This document shows positions 18,216-28,000 of a stretch of 64,000 bases of DNA, piece by piece. The notes below the pieces were generated by a model. It was not told the origin of the DNA. It made no database searches and saw only the letters and a list, made by a program, of their open reading frames with translations. The DNA comes from an uncultured Erysipelotrichaceae bacterium (GTDB taxonomy: Bacteria > Bacillota_I > Bacilli_A > Erysipelotrichales > Erysipelotrichaceae): positions 1-64,000 of the forward strand of contig OMXA01000008.1 in the NCBI GenBank assembly GCA_900314905.1. The letters are read 5' to 3'. Made by a program: the position numbers and the translations under genes. The first letter of the stretch is position 1. Each line of letters begins with the position of its first letter.

Positions 18216-19080
18216 TTCCGGTTATCCATTTCTTCTCATCCCGGTGCTGCTTATAGGAATGATAGGTGTTTCTGTAGTGATCATAGAGAAAGTTCGTGAT
18301 CGCAACGGAGCGATGCTGGCCGCCAGTGCAGCCGATGGCTACCGTGAAATGATTCTTTCCCTCTTTGACATATTCCTTGAAGGAATAGTCCATGAAGGAA
18401 AGCAGGCGCTTCAGGAATTCCTTCGTTTCCGGTTTCTCCATGACGTAGTCATAGACGCATGGATCATTTCCGGAATATGGTCGTAACTCCGGCACCCAGA
18501 ACGGATTCGGCAGGAAGCGGACATCGATCATCAGATCCGCATCCATCGGAACCCCGTATTTGTAGCCGAAGGAAATAAAGGAAATCGAAAACGAAGGCGC
18601 TGCTCCTTTGGCGAAATACTGGTTCAGCGTATTCTTCATTTCCTTCTCGGTCAGAAATGAGGTGTCGATCGTGACAAACGAATTATTGATGACCTTGCTG
18701 AGCATGGAACGCTCAACGCCGATCGCTTCTTCCAGCGTATTTGCAGTATTGCTCAGCAGCATCGGATGGGTTCTGCGGGTGCTCTTGTAGCGGTGGATCA
18801 GCACGGTATCGCTGGCATCCAGAAACAGCACGCGCACCTCGATGCCTTCTCCTTTAATTCCTCTCAGAAATGCCGGGAAGTCTTCTGCCGAGGTCGATAG
18901 CGCAATATAGCTGTAGCGGGGATCGGTGCTGTTTTCGATCATATCGACCAGAAGGCTCAGCAGCTGCACAGGAAAATTATCGATGATATGGTAGCCCATA
19001 TCTTCGAGAATCCGGGTAGCAGTGCTTTTTCCGGCGCCGCTCATGCCGCTGACCAGAATGACTCGTTTCGTCTTTTCCAT
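18208..19080 (-). CDS. rapZ: RNase adapter/nucleotide-binding protein RapZ (YvcJ)
   Basis: A P-loop protein with Walker A SGMSGAGKSTATRILED at residues 11-27 and the conserved GYHIIDNFPVQLL that follows. In enterobacteria RapZ controls glucosamine-6-phosphate synthase through sRNA decay; in Bacillus, YvcJ hydrolyses GTP and affects competence. The 290 residues include the C-terminal GCTGGQHRSVAITNFLY motif typical of the family. It is the first gene of the operon rapZ-yvcK-whiA-101 aa-GNAT and has an extended -10 upstream. Confidence 0.95.
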   Translation of the reverse strand: MEKTKRVILVSGMSGAGKSTATRILEDMGYHIIDNFPVQLLSLLVDMIENSTDPRYSYIALSTSAEDFPAFLRGIKGEGIEVRVLFLDASDTVLIHRYKSTRRTHPMLLSNTANTLEEAIGVERSMLSKVINNSFVTIDTSFLTEKEMKNTLNQYFAKGAAPSFSISFISFGYKYGVPMDADLMIDVRFLPNPFWVPELRPYSGNDPCVYDYVMEKPETKEFLKRLLSFMDYSFKEYVKEGKNHFTVAIGCTGGQHRSVAITNFLYDHYRNTYHSYKQHRDEKKWITGNE

Positions 19081-19104
19081 AACTGTCCTTCGCTCTTCAG
19101 AAGT

Positions 19105-19113
19105 ATTCTAGCA
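19105..19113 (-). promoter_or_regulatory. Extended -10 promoter of the rapZ operon
   Basis: TGCTAGAAT lies about 25 nt before the rapZ start, immediately downstream of the preceding terminator. No good -35 is visible. Confidence 0.5.
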
Positions 19114-19137
19114 CAAGCACATTCACCTGACCGGAAT

Positions 19138-19168
19138 AGAAGAAATGCACCCCGCGCAGAGGTGCATC
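19138..19168 (-). terminator. Terminator of the double-AAA gene
   Basis: The stem ATGCACCTC/GGGGTGCAT is followed by a U/C-rich tail (TTTCTTC) on the minus strand, 4 nt after the stop. Confidence 0.7.
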
Positions 19169-19171
19169 GAT

Positions 19172-21328
19172 TCAGAATGATTCTGTTTCTTCAGACGGCT
19201 TCACATTGATCGTGAAGTCAAAGTCTTCCTTCCGCAATTCGCTGAGGTTCTCCCCTGGATGCTGTACCAGCCGCTCGGACTGCTTCAGAATTGCTTTTTC
19301 AATCGTATTGCGGGCAAGCCGGCCGTTGCCTGCTTCCGCTGCGTTGATGGACTGCACTTCATTGAAGAAATCCAGCAATGGCTGTTCTGCTTCTTCCGCG
19401 ATGGTGAATCCTTTGCCCTCTGCCTGGATCTCTGCGATCTTCAGCAGCTCTTCTCCCGTATAGTCCGGGAAATCAATGATGTTCGGAAAGCGGCTGCGCA
19501 GACCGCTGTTGGCTTCGAGGAACGAAGACATTTCCTTCTTATAGCCAGCTAAGATCACGATCAGATTCTCCCGATTGTCTTCCATGGCTTTGACAATCGT
19601 ATCGATTGCTTCCAGGCCGAACGAATCGTCCTTGCCGCGATAGAGTGAATATGCTTCATCGATGAAGAGCACCCCGCCTAAGGCACTGCGGATGACAGAC
19701 ATCGTCTGCGGGGCAGTCTGGCCGACATACTGAGCGACCAGATCCTTGCGGGTCACTTCAACCAGCTGGCCCTGGCTCAGCGCGCCGATTGCTTTCATGT
19801 AGCGGCTGATCAGACGGGCAATGGTCGTCTTGCCGGTGCCCGGATTGCCGGTGAAGATCATATGCTTGGAGACTTCCGAGGTCCTGAGGCCCTGCTGTCT
19901 GCGCAGTTCCTGAACCTGCAGATGGGCTTGCAGAGAACGGATGTAGTCCTTGATCGGCTCCAGGCCGACAATCGCGTCCAGCTCCTGATTGACGGCAGCG
20001 ATTTCTTCGCTGCTGGTCTTCGAGCGGGAAAGCTTTACTGCCTTTCCTGAAATCAGCGCAGCAGGCGCATCGTCCTGAATCGTCAGGACCGCACTCCCTG
20101 AAGGATAATTGCCGGAAAGAGCTGCTTCGGAAAGAGAGATGTAATAATCCTCAAACAAGCCGAAGATCGCATCTGCCCCGCGGCTCTTATCGTAATGGGC
20201 AATCACCCACTCAATGAACGGATCTTCAGCAGTGAGCGTAAGCTTCAGATTCTTCCCTGCCTTCTCAGTCAGATTTTTCAGGCATAGCCCGATGTATTCT
20301 CTCGCGTCTGCTTCCGTCATTGCCGTGAAGGATATGATATCCAGCACGTGATAGAGGAAATCGGCGCCGAACGCATCCTGAGCGGCCTTGATTCCGCGCG
20401 CAGTCAGGAAGACGAGATATTTTCCCTCTGCCGAGAAAGAATCAATCGCATTCTTCACCAATCCGGTCTGAGTTTCGACAAGAATGCCTTTGTTCAGCAC
20501 ATAGCGCCTGGTCAGGATGCACTTTCCATCTACTGCAAGTGCTCTGACATAGTCGCGGAATTTCGGATATGCACTCTCAAAGTTCTCGAAGCAGATGACA
20601 GCGCTCCTCGAAGAGAGACTCTGATACAGATCCTGCAAGAAGATCGGTTCCTGGGCACTGCCGGTATAGAGACTCAGATCCATGGTACGTACTTCATTGC
20701 TTTCAATGGCCTGATGATGGTACATGGATTCTGCCATCTGGCGGATCATCGTATGACGGCCGCTGCCTTCCGGTCCGGTGACCAGGATGACATTCTTCGG
20801 CTTGCCTGGTTCTTCGCCCATGACATAAGGACGGCGGAAGGCTGCACAGGCAGCGTGCAGGGCATCATCCTGGCCGACGACTGCAGCATCGAGTTCGCGA
20901 TAGATTTCCGCGAACACTTTTTCGCTGTCGATATTCTTCACCGGCATCCTCGCATTCACTTCTTCCTTGCTCAGATGGTATTCTTCCTGCATGTCTTTCT
21001 GCATCTGTTCCATGTCCTTGCTGGTATAGCCAGGTTTCTCAGAGAGACCATTCTGCTTTGAAAGCTCATTGAGTTCCTTCTGCTGGCCATTCAGCACTTT
21101 GCACAGCTGAGCAAAAGCATCGTCTGCATATCTCAGCATGTCATTGGTCGTATCAGCCGCACTGTTCAGCATGGACGCCAGGGCAGAAGAAGATCCGGAT
21201 TCTGTTTTCTGACTGCTTCCTGAAGTCAGGGTAATCGGTTCCTGGCCTGAGGTCTGGCTGTTCTTCCGCTTTTCGAGTATTTCCCGCATCAGCCTGGCTT
21301 TCTCTTCGTCTTTTGTCTCCCTGCTCAT
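19172..21328 (-). CDS. Double-AAA ATPase (degenerate ClpB-like module plus CbxX/SpoVK module)
   Basis: A 718-residue protein of unknown role. The N-terminus (1-130) is Ser/Gln-rich and probably coiled. The first AAA-like module (about 133-435) begins AVVGQDDALHAACAAFRRPY, like the second ATPase of Clp/Hsp100 proteins. Its P-loop reads GPEGSGRHT (185-193), with Arg for the catalytic Lys, and its Walker B is VICFENFE, so it probably does not hydrolyse ATP. The second module (about 448-718) has a normal Walker A GNPGTGKTT (494-502) and Walker B GGVLFIDEAYSLY, and matches the CbxX/CfxQ-SpoVK family of unfolding or activase-type ATPases. It follows the XpaC-like gene by 9 nt and is surely co-transcribed with it. 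Confidence 0.8.
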   Translation of the reverse strand: MSRETKDEEKARLMREILEKRKNSQTSGQEPITLTSGSSQKTESGSSSALASMLNSAADTTNDMLRYADDAFAQLCKVLNGQQKELNELSKQNGLSEKPGYTSKDMEQMQKDMQEEYHLSKEEVNARMPVKNIDSEKVFAEIYRELDAAVVGQDDALHAACAAFRRPYVMGEEPGKPKNVILVTGPEGSGRHTMIRQMAESMYHHQAIESNEVRTMDLSLYTGSAQEPIFLQDLYQSLSSRSAVICFENFESAYPKFRDYVRALAVDGKCILTRRYVLNKGILVETQTGLVKNAIDSFSAEGKYLVFLTARGIKAAQDAFGADFLYHVLDIISFTAMTEADAREYIGLCLKNLTEKAGKNLKLTLTAEDPFIEWVIAHYDKSRGADAIFGLFEDYYISLSEAALSGNYPSGSAVLTIQDDAPAALISGKAVKLSRSKTSSEEIAAVNQELDAIVGLEPIKDYIRSLQAHLQVQELRRQQGLRTSEVSKHMIFTGNPGTGKTTIARLISRYMKAIGALSQGQLVEVTRKDLVAQYVGQTAPQTMSVIRSALGGVLFIDEAYSLYRGKDDSFGLEAIDTIVKAMEDNRENLIVILAGYKKEMSSFLEANSGLRSRFPNIIDFPDYTGEELLKIAEIQAEGKGFTIAEEAEQPLLDFFNEVQSINAAEAGNGRLARNTIEKAILKQSERLVQHPGENLSELRKEDFDFTINVKPSEETESF

Positions 21329-21337
21329 ATCTGCTCC

Positions 21338-22381
21338 TTAGCTTCCGGTCCGTTCTTTGCGCATTGCCTGCTGGATCTCATCATCTGCAGTCATGCCGTC
21401 TTTTCTGAGCATGGCTTCCAGGGTGGACATATCCGCAGACAGGTTGATGGAATCACTCTCGGACATGCTCGGAATCAGATGATCCCGCATTGCCGCATTG
21501 ATATGACCGATGGTCTTCCTGAGGTTTTCTTCATTTTCCCTGTAGTTCGGGTCGGTCTCTACATGCTGAAGCGTCTTGTACTGGTTCAGGATTTCGACCA
21601 GATACGGAAGATACGTCTTGTACAGCTTGTTGAGACGCGGCTTCTGATCCGGGAAGCGTTTCTCAAGATCGCTGAGCTGCTTCAGAAGAGAAGTCGTTTC
21701 ATACAGAGAATTGGAAACCTCTTCATCCGGAATTGCATCATTCAGATCATTGATCGTTTCCCGGAAGGATTCTGCATCGTCTGGCAAAACCGGCGCCGAG
21801 TTCTGTTTCTGCTGCTGAGGCTTCTCTGCCGGCTGTGCGGTTTCCTTCCGTTCGGTGTATTCCGCATCCACGACGTCCGGATTGCGTACTTTCCCGTCTT
21901 CTTTTGCCTGGGCAAGAAGACTGTCGAACATCTCGTTGTACAGAGCCGGATATTTCTGCCGGAAGCTGGCAGCTGAGCGGAAGTAATGCCCGTCGCAGTC
22001 TGCTTCCAGCGCATCCAGGTTCGTGAAGCGCTCGCTCTTCATCGTCAGCGTGATCGTATGCCCGCCGGAAGTGGAAACCCGGACCGGATTGATGCCATTT
22101 CGATATTGTTTCAGAAGCCAGGAATTCACCCATGCCTTCTGGTCGGAAGAGTGGGCAGAGTCCGACATGCCATAGCGGTTAACTGTACTTCTCCTTCTGG
22201 AAGCACGGGGATTGGTATATGCATTTGTTTCGCTGCTTTTCACGGATCTGTAGAGCAGAAAACCGACGACGGCCGCAATCGCCAGAAGAAAGAATCCGAT
22301 CATGGCATCGGAATCGATATCTGCAAAAAAGATGAATAGCAGGAAGAACCACCAGAAATTTCCTGAAGACCTACGTCTCAT
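21338..22381 (-). CDS. XpaC-like membrane protein
   Basis: A 347-residue protein with a membrane region near the N-terminus (about 8-44, two short helices), a basic linker (50-75), a central globular part containing the motif VVDAEYTERKE, a Gln/Pro-rich linker and a helical C-terminus (about 205-347). The C-terminal portion, with PRLNKLYKTYLPYLVEILNQ, resembles the 5-bromo-4-chloroindolyl phosphate hydrolysis family (XpaC), whose members often pair with TelA/toxic-anion resistance proteins. No telA is here; the partner is the double-AAA ATPase downstream. The ATG follows CGAGGTGCAGCG. A TATAAT -10 lies about 20 nt upstream. Confidence 0.65.
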   Translation of the reverse strand: MRRRSSGNFWWFFLLFIFFADIDSDAMIGFFLLAIAAVVGFLLYRSVKSSETNAYTNPRASRRRSTVNRYGMSDSAHSSDQKAWVNSWLLKQYRNGINPVRVSTSGGHTITLTMKSERFTNLDALEADCDGHYFRSAASFRQKYPALYNEMFDSLLAQAKEDGKVRNPDVVDAEYTERKETAQPAEKPQQQKQNSAPVLPDDAESFRETINDLNDAIPDEEVSNSLYETTSLLKQLSDLEKRFPDQKPRLNKLYKTYLPYLVEILNQYKTLQHVETDPNYRENEENLRKTIGHINAAMRDHLIPSMSESDSINLSADMSTLEAMLRKDGMTADDEIQQAMRKERTGS

Positions 22382-22401
22382 CGCTGCACCTCGTGAATTT
22401 G

Positions 22402-22407
22402 ATTATA
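22402..22407 (-). promoter_or_regulatory. -10 element of the XpaC-like/AAA unit
   Basis: TATAAT in the divergent region shared with addB, 21 nt before the gene. The -35 is not clear. Confidence 0.4.
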
Positions 22408-22491
22408 GCATAAGGAATAGGAGCTGAATCCCGGCAGATCACATGCTCAGGCACCTGGCTGGGTTCTTTGCGGGATCAAGGATGAGATATA

Positions 22492-25098
22492 ATGAAATCC
22501 ATGAAGACAATTCTCTGCAGTTCTGATCAGAAAGATCAGATTTATCATGAGCTCGCAAAGAAGAATCATGGCATCGTGACCGATATCCGGCTGGTTTCTC
22601 TCTCTGATCTCATGAAGACAGAAGAAGAAGGAAACCGGGCGGCTGCCTTATTCTCTGCTGCGCGCCTGCTTCAGGAACATGCCTCTGAATTTCCGCTGTT
22701 CCGGAACATGTTTGCTTACCCTGCCTTCTCAGAGGAGATCGTTTCGTTTGCCCGCCAGCTTGCTTTGTATCAGGTGCCGCTCAGCGATCTGCCCGAGCGC
22801 AATCCATCCGAAGCAGAGCTTGCCCGCATTCTTGCGCTGATCATGCGCATGCCTCTGAAAGAAAAAGAACTTGGAAAGAATCGGGAAGCCTATCTGGAAC
22901 AGATTTCCGAAATCGAGAATCTTGCTCTGTATCCTTCGTTTGAGACGGATTATTTCAGCTATGCGTTCCGCAGAGATCTGAAACAAAGAGGCATATGCCA
23001 GATCGAAGAAGAGCAGCCTGCTCCTTCGCTTTCCCTGCGCTATGCCCTCAATGCCCGTCAGGAGCTGGAATCCATTGCCCAGGATATCTGCAGGAAGAAT
23101 GTACCTTGCACGGTGATCCTGGCTTCCTATCGCACGCAGCTGCCAGTGCTGAGACAGGTATTCATGAGATACGGCATCCCATGGTCTGCCGTGAGAGAGG
23201 AAAGTAAGCTTCATATTCCGCAGATCTTTGCGGCAGCGGCGCGCTTTGCCTGGAAGAAAGATGTCCCTTCCCTGCTCGAGGCCTTCCGGATTGACGCTTT
23301 CTCTTCGTTCTGCCCGGATGCGCTCTATCCATTTCTGAGACAGACGCTGACAGACACGGAAGCACCGAAGGGCATTGCGGAGCTGCTTGAAAGCAGCCCG
23401 CTTGCCAAGGACGCTCCTTATTATGAAAAGATGCAGCAGCAGGCCGAGGAGTATTTCCGACGCATTGAGGAAGATCTGCAGCAGATGAAGCAGGCAGAGA
23501 GTCCTCAGGAGATGCTGAAAGCAGCCTATGCAGTCATGAGGAAAAGCCCGTTCCTGAACCGCAGTCCGGAGTTTCAGGCTGCTCGTTCGATTGCAGAGCT
23601 TCTGCAGGAAGTGCTGCCGGAAGTAAACAGTGAAGCAGATCTCTCTTTCGTCATTGAACTCATGGAATCCATCCAGGGCTCTGTATCCGGAAAGCCTCAG
23701 GATTTCTGCATGGTCACAGACCAGACTCATCCCGTCCGGGTTGCAGAGAACACCTACGTTGCTGGATGTTCCGGTCAGAACTGGCCTGGTTTTCCAGTCT
23801 GCAAAGGTCTCTTTGATGAGTCGTATGTCTCCTGCCTGAAGCAGTATCCGACCATGGAGCAGCGGCACGAAGCCTACCGCAGCCAGCTCGAGTGGGTCAT
23901 GCACAGTGCCAGAGAGAATCTCTTTTTCTCCTGTGCCACCAATGACTATCAGGGCAGAGGCATCGAACTTGCATTTGAGATCGAGAGCATGTTCCCGAAA
24001 CATAGTGCGGTACGCTGGGACCTCGATGTCCTGAAGCCAGTGCGGCAGGGAAAGCATGAACTGAAGCCAGAGACCGCAGGTGCGCTGTTTGAGAAAGATG
24101 GGAAGATTCATGGCTCGATTTCTTCGATTGAGCGCTGGTTTGCCTGCCCGTATTCGTATTTCATCGAAAGCGGGCTGAAGGTCAGACCGCTGCGGCTGAT
24201 GGACCGCGATGCGGCAGGTACCGGCACGATTCAGCATGCCATCCTGGAACATGCCGTGAAGGAGTACGGCAAGAACTATGCAGGAATCAGAGAGGAAGAA
24301 ATTGCCCGGATTCTCCATCCGTATTATGCGGCCTTGAAGACTGCCTACCCGCATTCGGAGGAAGAACTCGGATTAAGCGAAGCACGCATGCTGGAGAATC
24401 TGCAGCAGTCGCTCTGTTTTCTCAAGGACATGGAGGCAAATACAAGCTATGCGCCCGCGGAAGAAGAACATGCCTTCAAAGATGAAATCATCCCGGGAAT
24501 AGAGCTGCGCGGGATCATCGACCGCATTGACGCGTGCGGAAATCTGATGCGCATTGTGGACTACAAATCTTCTGATAAATCCCTGAGTGAGAAGAAGGTC
24601 AAAGCAGGCATGCAGCTGCAGCTGCTGACCTATCTGATCATTGCTGAAAAACACCGGAATCAGATTCCGGCAGGAGCTTATTATTTCTCGCTGAAGCCTT
24701 GTACATATCCGCTGTCTGCCGCAAAGCTTTCCAGAGGAAAGATCACAGAGACCATGATGGATGAAGAGACGATGAAGGCTCAGTTTCTCAATATGCGGAG
24801 AATGGCAGGCTGGACGTTTGATGACAGACACCTGATTGAGCTTGATGCATCAGAGACGCATATCATATCCGGAACGAAGACGTTCTATGACTTCCGCCTG
24901 TCGAAAGAGTGCATGGAGCAGGTGTATGACTATTTCCGGAAACATCTTCTGGAAGGTGATATCGAGCTGTCTCCCGCCGAGAATGCATGCATGTTCTGCA
25001 GATATCGCTGCATCTGCAGATTCCAGGGGGACTTCAGAGTTCCAGTTCCGCTGGTCATGCAGGATACAGAACTGAAGATCGGAAAGGAGAATTGCTGA
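22492..25098 (+). CDS. addB: AddB-like helicase-exonuclease subunit (short form)
   Basis: The B subunit of the AddAB recombination nuclease, which resects double-strand breaks. The 868 residues are short compared with about 1,160 in Bacillus. The C-terminal nuclease shows the catalytic DYKSS (in MRIVDYKSSDKS) and QLQLLTYL. The iron-sulfur cysteines are present: one in WFACPYSYF and the CxxC-x5-C set at residues 833, 836 and 842. The N-terminus (MKSMKTILCSSDQKDQIYHE) lacks the GxxGxGK(S/T) Walker A found in Bacillus AddB, so this subunit is probably ATP-independent, as in RexB-type proteins. AAGGA lies 9 nt before the ATG. The stop is 1 nt before the addA start. Confidence 0.85.
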   Translation: MKSMKTILCSSDQKDQIYHELAKKNHGIVTDIRLVSLSDLMKTEEEGNRAAALFSAARLLQEHASEFPLFRNMFAYPAFSEEIVSFARQLALYQVPLSDLPERNPSEAELARILALIMRMPLKEKELGKNREAYLEQISEIENLALYPSFETDYFSYAFRRDLKQRGICQIEEEQPAPSLSLRYALNARQELESIAQDICRKNVPCTVILASYRTQLPVLRQVFMRYGIPWSAVREESKLHIPQIFAAAARFAWKKDVPSLLEAFRIDAFSSFCPDALYPFLRQTLTDTEAPKGIAELLESSPLAKDAPYYEKMQQQAEEYFRRIEEDLQQMKQAESPQEMLKAAYAVMRKSPFLNRSPEFQAARSIAELLQEVLPEVNSEADLSFVIELMESIQGSVSGKPQDFCMVTDQTHPVRVAENTYVAGCSGQNWPGFPVCKGLFDESYVSCLKQYPTMEQRHEAYRSQLEWVMHSARENLFFSCATNDYQGRGIELAFEIESMFPKHSAVRWDLDVLKPVRQGKHELKPETAGALFEKDGKIHGSISSIERWFACPYSYFIESGLKVRPLRLMDRDAAGTGTIQHAILEHAVKEYGKNYAGIREEEIARILHPYYAALKTAYPHSEEELGLSEARMLENLQQSLCFLKDMEANTSYAPAEEEHAFKDEIIPGIELRGIIDRIDACGNLMRIVDYKSSDKSLSEKKVKAGMQLQLLTYLIIAEKHRNQIPAGAYYFSLKPCTYPLSAAKLSRGKITETMMDEETMKAQFLNMRRMAGWTFDDRHLIELDASETHIISGTKTFYDFRLSKECMEQVYDYFRKHLLEGDIELSPAENACMFCRYRCICRFQGDFRVPVPLVMQDTELKIGKENC

Positions 25099-25099
25099 G

Positions 25100-28000
25100 A
25101 TGCCATTTGATGAACAGCAGTCGGAAGCGATTGCCACGACCGGTACCAGTATTCTCGTCTCAGCAAGTGCCGGCGCTGGAAAGACGGGCGTGCTGGTGGC
25201 GCGGCTGTTAAAGCGCTGCACGGAAGATCATGTTCCCCTTTCCAGAATTCTTGCCCTGACCTTTACCGCTGCTGCGGCAGCCGAGATGAAGAAGCGGCTT
25301 GCAGCAGGTCTTCATGAACGGGCTCAGTCTGAGACAGATCCGGAACAGAATGCCTATCTGAATCAGCAGCTGATCGAGCTTGAGAATGCCAGCATCACGA
25401 CCATTGACAGCTACTGTCTGAGCATCATCCGGAAGTATTACAGTGTTATCGGTCTTGATCCTGCCACGGCTGCGAATATTCTTTCTGAAGGAATGAAGTC
25501 ATCGATGGAGCAGGAAGCCTGGACATCGGCATTGAAGGAATATGATCATTCTCACCATGAAGAGCTGCTGGCGATGCTGAAGGCGTTCAGTACCCGCAGC
25601 GAAGATTATGAAGAACTGCATGGCATAGTGAATACGCTGTGCACACATGCGGATTCCAGCATTGATCCCGAGGCGTGGTTTCATTCAGCAGCGGATTCTT
25701 ATGCCCCGGTCACGAAGTTTCAGGACTTTCCTGAGGAGATTCTTGCGTTCTTCTTTGATCAGTGGAAGCAGTATTGTCTCTCGATTCAGGAGGACCTGAA
25801 TGTCATGAGTCAGACCGCAATGGATTCCGAGAAAGTGAAACCGGAACTTATTGATGAAAAGCGCAATGCGCTGGAAGCCTGCATGCAGGAACTGGAAGAG
25901 CGCAATTACAGCGGATTCTGTCTCAGGCTGGATGAACTTGCGACAAGGAAGACGACGGCTGACAGGAAAGCAGAGAGATATACAGAGGCGCGGGAACATA
26001 TGGAAGCGACGCTCAAGGAGATGATTTCTCTGCGCTATGATGAGAAGACATTCATTCAGGATGCCGGCGAGCTGAATCCGATCTGTCATAGTCTCTCTGA
26101 GCTGGCGGAGCTCTCTCATCGGAAGTTTGCAGAGATCAAGAGAGATCATGCGTGCATGGATTTCTCCGATATGGAGAGATTTGCCCTGAATATTATGGAA
26201 GCGAATGATGGTGCGGCAGCTTCCGTGATCCGGGATTCCCTGGATGAGATCATGATTGATGAATTCCAGGATACCAGTGAGCTGCAGAATCTGATTCTTG
26301 AGAAGATTGCAAAGCCGGATAATGACTTCCGGGTCGGCGATGTGAAGCAGTCGATCTACCGGTTCCGTCAGGCAAAGCCAGAGCTGATGCGCGGACTTAT
26401 GCAGAAACCCGGAATCAGAACCATCACGCTCCGTCATAATTACCGTTCGAAAGACAGTATCGTGAAGTTCACGAATCTGCTGTTTGAACGGCTGATGAAT
26501 GTATCTGGTCTCAAGGATCGATATGCCGAGGAAGATCATGTGACCATCGGCAGAACTGCACAAGAAGATCCTGCTCCGGTACCGGTGGTGTTCGAAGAGA
26601 TCCTTTCTCCGGAAGCGATGGAGAATGAAGAGACGCCTGGTTCCAAGGAACTCAAGGCTTCCTGGATTGCCGGAAAGATTCTGGAGATGAAGCAGAAAGA
26701 TCCGAGTCTGAAGTTCCGCAATTTTGCAGTGCTGGTCAGAAGCCATGGTGATAAGCGGTATCTTCGATCTGTATTTGACCAGGCCGGAATTCCGTATGAC
26801 ATTGACGCCAGGGAGGGATTCTTTCAGTCTGAGCTCTGTCAGACAGTTCTTGCGATGTGCCGGCTGATGTGCGATCCTTCGGATTCTGTATCCCTTGCGG
26901 CGGTCTGCACGTCTTCGTTCTATTCAATGGATGATGAAGAGCTTGCCCGCATGAAGATCGGATATGCTTCGCTTGCGGACGGCGTGAAGGCGCTGCATCC
27001 GGAAGTGCTGGAAGAGTCTCAGGAGCTGCGGGAGATCGCAAGACAGGAAGGCATTTCTGCAATGCTGGATGAGATTGCCTTCCGGCATGAATTCTTTGAG
27101 CGGCTGCCGGATAGTCAGAAAGCCAACTTTGATTATCTCTCTGAGCAGACTGCCGCCCAGCAGCCTCAGAGCCTGCGGGATTTCATCGATCTGATGGAAG
27201 CGAGTCAGGATGAAAAGTCTTCGGAGGCGATGTCGCATGGCAGCGATGATGATGTCGTTCTGGTTACGACGATCCATCAGTCCAAAGGTCTGCAGTATCG
27301 GATTGTATTCCTGTGGAGCACTTCGCAGAATCTGTTCCGGGATAAGAGTTCTGCTGTCCTTGCGGACGACAGTCTGTACCTCGGCATGAAATACCGGGTT
27401 CCGTTCTGGAATGCAGAGAGGCCTACGATTCAGGAGATCGCAATCGGCCATAAAGGAGATCTGGAAGATCTGGAAGAATTCACGAGACTGCTCTATGTAG
27501 CACTGACCAGAGCAGAAGAGCGGCTGTTCATCGTAGATGTGGTGAAGAAGCCGATTGAACCGGAGCCGATCACGGTTTCGGTACTTGCGAGAAGGCACGG
27601 CATGACCGGACTGATTCTTTCTGCTCTCGGAGAATCAGAGTTATTCCATATCGAGCAGACGGTTCCGGAGAAAATCAAGGCCGCGCATTCTGCTGGCTCT
27701 GCTTATGCAGAATCTCTGCCTTCTTATCAGGGAGCGGCTGCCGAAGAGAAGGAATGGATCACACCATCCAGCAGAGAAGGATCAGGTCTTCCGGATCTTG
27801 AAGAGATAGACCATGTTCGCGGCAGATCGTTCGGTACAGAGATTCATGAAGTCATTGCACAGCTTCCAGACTGCAGATGGTCCATGGATGATCTGAAGGA
27901 TTCCGGGCTTGATGAAGAGGCCTGCCGGATGGTGCTTGGATTCGGGAACTCTGAACTGTATCAGAAAGCACTGACCATGGAGATTCATAAAGAATATCCG

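Noticed and set aside
22486..22491. TATAAT directly before the addB ATG as a promoter for a leaderless start
   Set aside because: AAGGA lies at a normal distance from the ATG, and no -35 fits.
22729..24354. 541-codon minus-strand frame
   Set aside because: Antisense of addB; composition mirrors the real gene's codon bias.
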